Shown here in pieces: positions 52,201 to 59,988 of a DNA stretch of 64,000 nucleotides. Under the pieces are notes generated by a model. That model was not told the DNA's origin. It was given only the letters and a program-made list of their open reading frames with translations, and did not search any database. Positions within the stretch are counted from its first letter, which is position 1; every line of letters starts with the position of its first letter. This stretch comes from Pyropia yezoensis (taxonomy: Eukaryota > Rhodophyta > Bangiophyceae > Bangiales > Bangiaceae), in NCBI GenBank assembly GCA_009829735.1, contig CM020619.1, positions 28,918,063 through 28,982,062 on the forward strand. The letters are read 5' to 3'. Both the position numbers and the translations under genes were made by a program.

Positions 52201-53206
52201 ACCTGGGGGGGACACCCTCCATGTTCACATGGGGTCGAGGAGAGGCGGCCGACTTGGCTTGATGCTTCTCCTTTCCGGACTTCGGGTCGCTACTTGCGCC
52301 CGCGTTGAGGGTGACCGCTACTACCGGTCCCTCGTGTTGGTCGATATAGCCGAACTTGGCTCCCGACTTGAAGTACTTGGGCGTCGGGCTCAGGTTCATC
52401 ACCTGGATCCTCCACGGGACTCCGGCTTTGGAGTCCATCGTGCCAAGGGCAACATGCACTCGGTGCTTGCGAGCAAGACGGGGGTGAGGGTGCACCAACC
52501 CGTTCCCCGTAAAATCAGTTACAACATCAACGTGCGCCACCAAGTTGGGGGGCAACGTGACTTTACGGGCTAGACGCAGGGTAGCAGTAAACCCTTCCCT
52601 CACAGAGCAAACAGGCTTCGACTGTGAGACTGTCACAGGAGCCACAGACTTTCCCTTACCAAGGATGGGGATAGTCTCCCCATTCATCAACTTTACCCAG
52701 TACTCAGGGCCACAAATCAAAGGCACTTGTGTAACAACATAAGGGGTACCCAGAAGCAGGGGTACCGATATATTCTCAACTACGCCATAGGTCACGTCGA
52801 CCTCATGGGTCCCCAACCTAGTTGGTAGGGTCACGGCACCAACGATGGGAAGTACCCCACCATTGATGTCAATCATATGGTCAGCTTTGGACCTCCAGCG
52901 TTGGAGCTTCACCTCCTTTGGTAATAGCGACTTGCGTATCAAGGAGGCTCCTGACCCGGTATCAAGTACGATACGGGTACAGCATGCACGGCCGGGGGCA
53001 AGTTGCACCCGTCCAGCCACCTGGAAGTTCTCACCCGTCAGCACCGCGATGACCCGACGTGGGTTTACGTTCTTGGGGAGTCCTACCCGAGGTGGGCGGA
53101 CTCCCTTAGGTCGCCGCAGTATCCGGCACGGTTGGTTCGTCCTCCTGGCCCACTTGGCCGAGGCTGCCGTTGTGAGCTTCGGACGACCAGCCCCAACGGT
53201 CATTCG
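49220..53206 (-). CDS. pol: F1 Pol (copy E), about 1328 aa
   Basis: Intact frame with the same motifs as copy B (DTGS, YLDD, TELEGLAVVWA, HHCC, DDE, chromodomain). It has the usual Gly in the RNase H block where copy B has Arg, and DEDASYDQLG where copy B has DVDASYDQLG; the second change adds an acidic residue in RNase H next to a conserved Asp. It is reached by -1 frameshift from gag at 53206-53212. This looks the most likely source of F1 enzymes in the window. Confidence 0.9.
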   Translation of the reverse strand, partial: RMTVGAGRPKLTTAASAKWARRTNQPCRILRRPKGVRPPRVGLPKNVNPRRVIAVLTGENFQVAGRVQLAPGRACCTRIVLDTGSGASLIRKSLLPKEVKLQRWRSKADHMIDINGGVLPIVGAVTLPTRLGTHEVDVTYGVVENISVPLLLGTPYVVTQVPLICGPEYWVKLMNGETIPILGKGKSVAPVTVSQSKPVCSVREGFTATLRLARKVTLPPNLVAHVDVVTDFTGNGLVHPHPRLARKHRVHVALGTMDSKAGVPWRIQVMNLSPTPKYFKSGAKFGYIDQHEGPVVAVTLNAGASSDPKSGKEKHQAKSAASPRPHVNMEGVPPRLRVQVERLLDQYHKLWDGQLGLMRATQHRIELKPGAPPIRQQPYRGGPRSRALVKEQVARMEALDVIEASNAEWASPVVIVPKVDGTPRFCIDYRKLNESTVKDSYPLPRMDDCLDSLGEANVFSTLDCNAGYWQIPIAPEDRHKTTFTCHCGTYQCKRLPFGLCNAPATFQRAMDMILAGVRWQICLVYLDDIIVFSRSPEEHIGHLGQVFKLLADAGVSLKASKCHLFTQEVEYLGHVVHPGRLSVNEKNLRAIRKAQYPRTQTQMRSFLGMCNVYRRFTKGFAKVAKPLNELVSSTLPKNLPPRSRVEQESFETLRDLLLKPPILAIPRLGGHYILDEDASYDQLGCVLLQQQPDKEYLPVGYFSKGLNSAEKNDGVTELEGLAVVWAVTSLRHYLEGEKFLIRCDHRALQFIFKTDCTNTRLNRWRVRLAPFNFDIEYRPGRQHALADGLSRVPTEGLDTNPVDEDIPIVGVVTRSGQALNPEAPGNKKYLPLSLDEVVKAQAEDPFCKSQRDILDTVVETRFFLGDDGLLMRRGVFQGTEQLVVPASLKDSVLEREHNAPTGGHLGSSKLCQTLRTRYYWRSMVVDIYSWVAACTSCAQNRLMERRPTTAILLFPAKEPFAALAMDILGPLPVTEEGNQYLLVICDRFTKLTRAIPLAEITAMSVVSAFLDHWVAAYGIPDSTLSDNGPQFASVLFQGVLDMLGVKANYATPYHPQTNGQVERFNKTIVRQLRHYVSEHVKTWDQYISILTTAYNSQVHSSTGEVPLAFVTPRRVRSIAVRRSLRTREDAGSTPTPTESKAEFAARLENLIPKVRAEMDKAQKRYKRTFDKKVRNAKHVPEQGDWVLVHSHTPTGGKLVFQTKGPYQVLRTDGRRFTIESDDGVRTVNGQDVFKVAPPPAGDPAWARALEAWRLPSLPAAKQGPQEYVFDKFIDHGWDEDTNRLMLRVRWFGYKAKDDTWEYVEDLPAEKVRAYCARNEIDPNSPPST

Positions 53207-53212
53207 TTTCCC
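53167..53212 (-). promoter_or_regulatory. -1 ribosomal frameshift signal, F1 copy E
   Basis: GGGAAAC on the minus strand at 53212-53206, 6-nt spacer, then CCGTTG (53199-53194) pairing with CAACGG (53172-53167). It is identical to copy B. Confidence 0.75.
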
Positions 53213-54460
53213 GCCGACTTGGCGTCCGAATCTGAGGGCGGGGAGGAAGACGACGAGTCCGAGGACGACGTGTCCGCCTCCTCCGCCGAGGGTGTGACGA
53301 CCGCAACGACCGGTCGAGACCCACCCTCGCGGCGTGAACGTACTTCGTTCGTAGCCGACTTTTTACTCGCATTCCTAACAAGTTGTTGGATGCGTTTACT
53401 CAACTTGGGGCAATCATATGCCCAGTGACCATCGGAGTTGCAGTTCCAACACCGATGGTCCGTTCCGGGAGGGGTCTTCCCAACTGGGGAAGACGAAGGG
53501 ATACCCTGGGAAGTTCCCACGGCAGCTACCACCCTCTCCTTGCGGATTCGGCGTGCCTCTCTCAACTCTCTGGCCTGGCGCGCCTCCTCCCGTTCCTTGG
53601 CCAACTCGGCCTGACGCTCCTGGCGTTGTTCTTCCCGCAACTTGCGGTAGGCCTCGCCTCTGCCATAGGCGAACCTGGCCAACTCGGCCAGGGTCGCCCG
53701 GGCAGTGTTATGCTCCCGGGTCTCCATCCGGACTGACCAATGGAGTCCCTCCACAAACCGACTCTTCACCACAGCTTGTGGATGAAGAAACCCACAAAGA
53801 TTGTTGAGCTTACGGACTCGCTCCGCAAAGGACAACTCGTCCTCCGCCTCTTCCTGATGGGCTTGCGTAAACTCCTCGACTTGAGAAGCCAACGCTGCCT
53901 CATCAACCATGGCTCTCAACAACCAGTTGACGAGCTCCAAATAGGACGTCGACTCCCCAGCGCCTCCACTTGAGGAGCTGGGCATGACGGACATAAGTTC
54001 TGTCCGTAGGTCGCCCTTCGTAAACCCCTGTAGCATGTAAAAAGCCATGCCTTCACTTATGGCATTGTCGTCACAGGCTTTTGTGAAACGACGTAGGAAC
54101 TCAAAGACACGGAGGGGGGGAGTTCCGTCCCACTCCGCTTTGTGCCCCAAATGAATGAAGTGCATTCTTCTTGGCACGGCCCATGGCTCGGGCCTGGTCA
54201 GGACCATACGCCACCGACTTGTTGTGGAGGGCGTAGGTCTCACAGTCAAAGATCCTCTGGTAGACCGGGTTGGCTACCTGGATCTTGGGCGGCACCTCAC
54301 GTTGAGGGAACAGCCGCTGTGGCACTGGGGTAAGTTCACTCTCAGTGCCTGTAGTCCGGCGCGGCGCGCTTGGTGTAGCCGCCGGCGTTTCCGGGGGAAC
54401 TCCCCCGTGAAGGGCGTACGCCCCACCGAGTATGGGTGTGGCTCCCTCGTTGGGAGTCAC
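53200..54460 (-). pseudogene. gag: F1 Gag (copy E), incomplete and frameshifted
   Basis: From the gap the frame reads ...FDCETYALHNKSVAYGPDQA to about 54145, then another frame continues with HKAEWDG, FEFLRRFTKACDDNAISEG, a charged coiled-coil-like stretch (EEQRQERQAELAKEREEARQ) and the knuckle CWNCNSDGHWAYDC, ending AGNE. The F2 Gag has FGGHPKF at the junction, which suggests two bases were lost, or one gained, in the G-run of TTTGGGGCAC near 54148. The part after the junction spans about 310 residues. The N-terminus lies in the gap. Confidence 0.75.
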
Positions 54461-54960
54461 NNNNNNNNNNNNNNNNNNNNNNNNNNNNNNNNNNNNNNNN
54501 NNNNNNNNNNNNNNNNNNNNNNNNNNNNNNNNNNNNNNNNNNNNNNNNNNNNNNNNNNNNNNNNNNNNNNNNNNNNNNNNNNNNNNNNNNNNNNNNNNNN
54601 NNNNNNNNNNNNNNNNNNNNNNNNNNNNNNNNNNNNNNNNNNNNNNNNNNNNNNNNNNNNNNNNNNNNNNNNNNNNNNNNNNNNNNNNNNNNNNNNNNNN
54701 NNNNNNNNNNNNNNNNNNNNNNNNNNNNNNNNNNNNNNNNNNNNNNNNNNNNNNNNNNNNNNNNNNNNNNNNNNNNNNNNNNNNNNNNNNNNNNNNNNNN
54801 NNNNNNNNNNNNNNNNNNNNNNNNNNNNNNNNNNNNNNNNNNNNNNNNNNNNNNNNNNNNNNNNNNNNNNNNNNNNNNNNNNNNNNNNNNNNNNNNNNNN
54901 NNNNNNNNNNNNNNNNNNNNNNNNNNNNNNNNNNNNNNNNNNNNNNNNNNNNNNNNNNNN
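54461..54960. other. Assembly gap of exactly 500 N
   Basis: Fixed-length N run; true size unknown. It hides the F1-E 5' LTR and Gag start and breaks the ORF that follows. Confidence 0.99.
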
Positions 54961-56733
54961 AACTGTGAAGCGGATGCGATTGTCGTCAAAAACGGCATCA
55001 ACATTCACGCTGTCGCAGAGCAAGACGGGGTTGGGTCTGCTGGCGACAATAACAGCGGCAACGGCAATGGCACACCGCCCGAGTCTCAGGATGGTGCGGG
55101 CATCCAGGTCACCAACGTGGAGGACTGGTGTGATGAGATTGCGCTGCGCGCCCGGGCGGCGGCCACCCGGCTGGTCGAGCCCGTCCATCCACGGCCTCTA
55201 CTGCTCGAGCGCAGCGGCACCCTGGCGGGCCCCGTCGACGACGCTGCGTGCGTGACGGACGGTGGGCAAAGCACGCCGGCCGGGGCGGGGGCGGACGCTT
55301 TGGCTGCACTCTGCACCCGTCCTACCCAAGCCGACAAGAGGCACCGCATTGACGGTGAACCCTTGGCGGATGACGAGGACGCGGGGGGGGCAAGGCCTTT
55401 AGGCAAGGCGCCCTCCGCCGACGATCATTTGGCGACGCAGCGCAAGGCGCGGCAGGAACCAGTCGGAGGAGCGGCGCACGAGATGCCAGAGGCGATGGCG
55501 GCGGCGCAAGAGATGGGGTGGTCGGACCAGCAAGCTGGGAAGGCCCAGTCCCGGGCCGCACTCACGTTCATTGGGCAAGGTGTTCCCCAGGATGGTGAGC
55601 CCGCGGCTGCCGACAGTGTCCCCTCCGTGAGCGACAACGCGGTAAACGCAACTGCCCGTGTGGTGCAATGTGCCATGGCGACGGCGAAGGCGATGGCCGA
55701 CCTCGTCGACCACCAGCAGGGCGCCGTGCCCGCCGACATGGACGAGATGGCCGACCAGGCGGGCACAGCGGCGGCCGCAGCCGGCCAGGCTGCCCGCGGC
55801 CTTGCAGCCTGTGCGACGACGCCGGCCCGGGGCACCGCTCGTCCGGCCGCAGAGGCGCCCGCGCCCGGTGACGCTGCCGTAAGCCGCACGACCAGCTCTG
55901 GAATGCGCAAGTGCGCCCGGTGCGGTTTAGCGGGTCACAACGTACGCACCTGTGACGCACAGCAAGATGTGGTCACGGAACACGCTGCGGTGGTCAAGGC
56001 CAGCTCTCCGACGGACGACAGACGGTGCGCCCCGCAAATTGGGCCACAAGGCCCCGACGTGCCGCAAGTGTCACTGCGCTGGGCACACGGCGCGCACCTG
56101 CCACGCGGTCCCCGTCGGGGGGACCGGAGTCTCAGCGTCGAGGCTGGCGACTCGCACACCATGGGCGAGTACAAGGTGTACACCTCGGTGCTACTCCCAC
56201 TGGCCCACGTTGGGGCGACGCGACCCCTGGCTGCGGCTCCACCCGGGGGAGAGCGCGTCACCAGCGTCGATAGTCATGGCGGTCGGGGCGGGCCGCCTAT
56301 GCCGCCGCGCAAGACGGTCGGGGACCCGGCGGTGGCCCAGACGCTGGGCCGCGCGCTCGAGTCACTGGCCACAGTGGCCACTCGCCACATGTACCTCATG
56401 AGGCTGGGCATTGAGTATGCTCTCCGGTCAGTGTACCATGCGAGTGCCTCCATGCAAGACTTCGTCGACACCATACCTCTGGCACTGGCAAGCGGCAGCC
56501 ACCCGCCCCTGTTCAGGTGGGTCGCGGCGGAAACCTCATGTCGCGTCGCAGCGGTGGCACAGCGGCCCGACGGCGATCTTGCTGGTTGCTGCCAGGCTCT
56601 CCCGGCAAAGCACCCCCGGGAGTCGGGCTTTGCCGGCGACGGGCTGGGCAGCGAGGCGTTTGCAACCGCATATTCCCGGTTCATGTCTACCATTCAAGAA
56701 GAGGCGCCGCTGCCCTGCAGCAAGAACCTGTGA
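54961..56733 (+). pseudogene. Unknown Ala-rich protein with CCHC zinc knuckles, frameshifted
   Basis: A frame open from the gap to 56733 (590 codons) has a knuckle CARCGLAGHNVRTC at 55912-55953. A second knuckle, CRKCHCAGHTARTC, is encoded at 56060-56101 but in another frame, so a frame change lies between about 55990 and 56050. Paired knuckles of the CxxCGxxGHxxxTC type occur in some DNA-transposon and Gag-like proteins. The upstream part (Ala/Asp-rich) and downstream part have no other motif. It might be the far half of the transposon that F1-E entered, but the gap prevents a test. Confidence 0.4.
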
Positions 56734-57030
56734 GGCCCGAGCGATATTTTTGCGCTCAAGACGGCGGCCATGACCATCTCAGTGCATGTGGCGCAACCGG
56801 CAAGAACGGCTGCGACGTGCCTTGCCAAGGTGATGGTGGATGACGCCCTGCAGGCGGTCGACTGTTACCGCACCCACCCTCGACCGTGCAGGCGCAGTCG
56901 TAGGCTGCCACCCCAGCGGGCGGCACTCAAGACCGTGAGCGTCGCGCCCTCCGCGGCAAGCTCACGCGGCTCATCGCCGACACGATGATGCGGGGTGCCG
57001 ATGAGGTCAAGGACGGCTCGTGGCCGGCGG
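56734..57030. other. No feature seen
   Basis: GC-rich sequence with no open frame of interest. Confidence 0.4.
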
Positions 57031-58085
57031 TGTAGCAGTACTCCCAAGCACCAACCCCGAGTCAGGGAAGGAAGAGGAGTATTGCCGATATCCCAACTTG
57101 GGACACCGGAAGCAAGCACCTCCACACAGCCGAACACGGAACTTGCGTGTGGTGAGCGGGTCCACTCACCAAGGCACGAACAAGATGTGTCGGAGCCAGA
57201 CGGTGTTTTCTTGCTTGGCCAGCCAAGGTGGGCCCTCCCCGCCTTGCTGTCCCTCCTTATCAACCCTCCTCACACGCTCACGCAACCCCTCAAAACACTC
57301 AGAAAATGAACCCTCAAACAAACCAATCATATCACTCCACATGCAAAGAACTCAAAGCGTAGAAATCCGTCTGGCTCCCGTGCAAAAATCCCAAGAAACA
57401 AATACCAGCAGCATTACCCTGCTCTAGTATGTCGGAAGTCCTAGTCGAATTTCCGTCCAGAAGTCAGAAGTTTCACCATCGTGGGTCGGGTGAATTTCGA
57501 CTTCCGGTCAGGTCCACTTGACCCGAATCTTCAAAGTATTGGTACCGAATTCCGGCCCAATCTCCCACATTTCCCCCTTCTCAAAAGTCCAGCCGTCCCG
57601 GTGGACGTCCAATCAGCGCGAGTCGCAGTGACCGGGAGAGGAGGATGCAATTCCCGAGTTGAGATGCAAAGTACGGTGCATCGCTGGCGTCTAGCGTGCA
57701 CCAGGGTTACGCCGGGGTTGCACTCGCGTCCGGCGGGGCCCTCCGGGAGAGGCAGTCCCTCTCCGTGGGGTGCGCTCTCTGCCCTGACACTGGGTAGAGG
57801 AGCCCCCTCCACGCGAAACAGGTGTGGGGGAAAGTCGTCCCCCACCTGGTCAGGGTGCTCCACGGGTGGACTCACGTGTGGGTGAGCCCCCTAATCTGGG
57901 TGTCGGCGTACCTCCGCCACACCCCCTGCTCCTCAACTGGAGGAGTAGGGCGTCGACGTTCTCACTCGGAACGTCGACCTGCACCTGCCCCTTCAGTTGG
58001 GGTACGGTTGCTCTCGGGGGGTCGGGTTGTGTCCCCCCCTTCAGCTCGATCCACCCCCAGCTGGCTCTCTGCGGGGTGTTCCTCA
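57031..58085 (-). repeat. Probable F4 3' LTR region, outer border uncertain
   Basis: The inner border is proposed at 58085, where + sequence ending TTCCTCA meets a pyrimidine tract (the polypurine tract of a minus-strand element). TGTAGCAGTAC at 57031 resembles the F3 LTR start TGTAGCAATA and could be the outer edge, which would give an unusually long LTR for this window; TG at 57430 is another option. A perfect TCCCAACTTGGGA palindrome lies near 57090. No second copy is present to settle it. Confidence 0.35.
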
Positions 58086-58106
58086 CTCCTTCCCCCCCTT
58101 TCTAGT
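58086..58106 (-). other. Candidate polypurine tract of F4
   Basis: On + a pyrimidine tract CTCCTTCCCCCCCTTTCT; in element sense AGAAAGGGGGGGAAGGAG, then TGAGGAA as LTR start. Confidence 0.5.
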
Positions 58107-58572
58107 CAGGGTTGAGGGGTGTGCGCACCCCGAGTTGGGGGTGTTGCACTCGGTCGCCGGCGGTGGGACTCGGCCGCCGGTGCGGGGTCTTCTCTCCCCT
58201 TCGTGTGTGCGGGCGGGTGTGTGCCTTCCCGCCGCTGCTCCCTCGCGTCGGCGGGTCTGTCTCTTCCCGCCGTGCGGTTGGTGTCGTTGGTTGGGGTGGT
58301 GTCTTCCCCCTTCCGCCCCTGTGTCGGGCGTCTTCGTTGTCGGTGGGGGCGTGGGTTGTGTTCCCCCCCCTTTGTCCTCGTTGGCGGGGTTGTGTCTTCC
58401 CCGCGCTGCCCCTTGTGTCGGGCTTCTTCGTTGTCGGTGGGGGGTGTGGGTCGTGTCCCCCCCCCTTGCTCTACCTCACCGAGTCGGTCAAGGTTGGTTG
58501 TCGTCGGAGGGGGAGCGGGTCGTGTCCCCCCCCGTGCTCAACCTCACCGAGTCGGTCAAGGTTGGTCGCGTG
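58107..58572. repeat. Degenerate tandem repeats in the F4 antisense leader
   Basis: A block CACCGAGTCGGTCAAGGTTGG occurs twice about 76 bp apart (near 58480 and 58545), and a unit with GTGTCGGGC, TTCTTCGTTGTCGGTGGGG and a C-run occurs twice about 95 bp apart (near 58320 and 58415). The frame is open without ATG, so it is treated as leader. Confidence 0.6.
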
Positions 58573-59988
58573 ATGGCGGGTGAGCCGAGTCGGCCTTTGT
58601 CCCCGTCTCCGACGTCTCTGTCGGACAAGCGACGGACGGGAGAGGAGGCCCTCGGGACTGAGGAGTCTCTCAGCCGGGGGTCGGCCATGGAGACGACTCG
58701 TCCCGGGCGAGGGTCGGAGGCGGCCGCCTCAGCCGTCCCCGCCCCATCACCTCCTACTGCCCCCTCGGCCGTGGTCCCACCGGGGGATGGGTCTTCCAAC
58801 CCGGTGGCGGAAGGGGATGTAACTCCCATCCCCCGCCTTCCTGAGTCACGGCTGCTACTCCCGCCGCGGCCCCGTCCTCCTATGGGGCCCCGAGCCTGGG
58901 CGCCTCCCAAGTCAGTCGGGGAGCTTCCCGACTGCAAGCTCAAGGATGTCTACTTGATCATCCCCGAGCCACGGCGGACCGACGTATGGTACCGCCGGAC
59001 TCGTCGGTACCCCAACCAGGTGACTCTACCTGATGGTGTGGTCTGCGACCTACCAGCGCTACTCTGCCTGGCGGACGCGCCTGAAGTCCAGGCGTTGTCA
59101 ACCTCCCTCGCCTTGGGGTCGGGCGACAAGGAGATCGACGACACCCACGCGGTTGTGTCTACCGAGTGGTGTGCCCTTCCCCGTCCCTACCTGGGCGGAG
59201 AGGACGCCCACGCCCAACACGGCGTGGTGCGAGAGGAGTTCCGACTCCGGGGCTCCTCGGGCTTCCTCATCCACGGGTCGCGGGTGGAGTTCACCCACGT
59301 ACCTCTGGAGGAGCGTGAGCACCAGTACCCTTTTCTCCCAGGGTGGTGGGAGACAGTGGAGGTACCTTGTGGGTTTCCGGCTCGGATCCCCCTCCTCGTT
59401 GCCTACTTTGGCTCCGTGCTACGCTCCAGCTCGGAGAGTAACCGGGTCTTCGCCTACCTCGCCACGCACTGGGTGGTCGTGGTGACTCGGGGCTGGTACT
59501 CCGATGTAGTCCATCGGGGTTACCTGTGGCACCTCCCACCGGCTCTGGTGGAGGGTATGGAAACCCTTGGCTTCCACTGGTTAGCCTTGGGCGCGGGGGA
59601 CCTGGCTCCGTTCCTCCTTAAGGGTATGGTCACCCTGCACAATCGACTCGATTGGGCGCAGCTGGAACCCTTCCTCCGCCGCAACAAGCGTCCAGAGCCG
59701 GTGTTGGAGAGTGAGCCACCCCGGGAGTTCGTCCATGTCACCCATACTCTGGTGCAGGGACAGCTGTTCTTGCGTGAGGGGTTGGGGGACTCTTCCCTTC
59801 CCTACGCAGAGGGGGTTACTCCCTCTACGTCGCCCCCTGGCTCTGGGTGGGCGACATCATCGGCGACGACTCGTCGTGGTGCTCATCGAGGAGCCCCTCG
59901 AAGCCGCGGGCGAGCTGTGCCGACGACTTCCCCGCGGGTCGCGACTCCCATTTATTGTCCGGATACCATCATCACTCTCGATGGTTAA
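58573..59988 (+). CDS. F4 antisense ORF, 471 aa, C-terminus replaced
   Basis: First ATG of the frame (MAGEPSRPLS). The core is strongly like F1: PGWWETVEVPCGFP, YLATHWVVVVTRGWY, HRGYLWHLPPALVEGME and LREGLGDSSLPYAEGV. After about residue 420 the sequence stops resembling F1, runs through an Arg/Ser/Thr-rich stretch and then reads backwards through the end of pol (59940-59988), so the Pro-rich linker's remainder, helical segment and R/S tail are missing. Function unknown. Confidence 0.75.
   Translation: MAGEPSRPLSPSPTSLSDKRRTGEEALGTEESLSRGSAMETTRPGRGSEAAASAVPAPSPPTAPSAVVPPGDGSSNPVAEGDVTPIPRLPESRLLLPPRPRPPMGPRAWAPPKSVGELPDCKLKDVYLIIPEPRRTDVWYRRTRRYPNQVTLPDGVVCDLPALLCLADAPEVQALSTSLALGSGDKEIDDTHAVVSTEWCALPRPYLGGEDAHAQHGVVREEFRLRGSSGFLIHGSRVEFTHVPLEEREHQYPFLPGWWETVEVPCGFPARIPLLVAYFGSVLRSSSESNRVFAYLATHWVVVVTRGWYSDVVHRGYLWHLPPALVEGMETLGFHWLALGAGDLAPFLLKGMVTLHNRLDWAQLEPFLRRNKRPEPVLESEPPREFVHVTHTLVQGQLFLREGLGDSSLPYAEGVTPSTSPPGSGWATSSATTRRGAHRGAPRSRGRAVPTTSPRVATPIYCPDTIITLDG

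Larger units (their letters stand above)
46358..54460 (-). mobile_element. F1 copy E: near-complete Ty3/gypsy element
   Basis: 3' LTR, polypurine tract, antisense ORF on +, pol and gag on -, running into the 500-N gap before the Gag start and 5' LTR. It is the fullest F1 copy and shows the gag region missing from copy B. The left flank is the transposase relic; the right flank is unknown. Confidence 0.9.

Noticed and set aside
54155..55255. Long plus and minus frames running through the second N gap
   Set aside because: Their length is an artefact of the N run.
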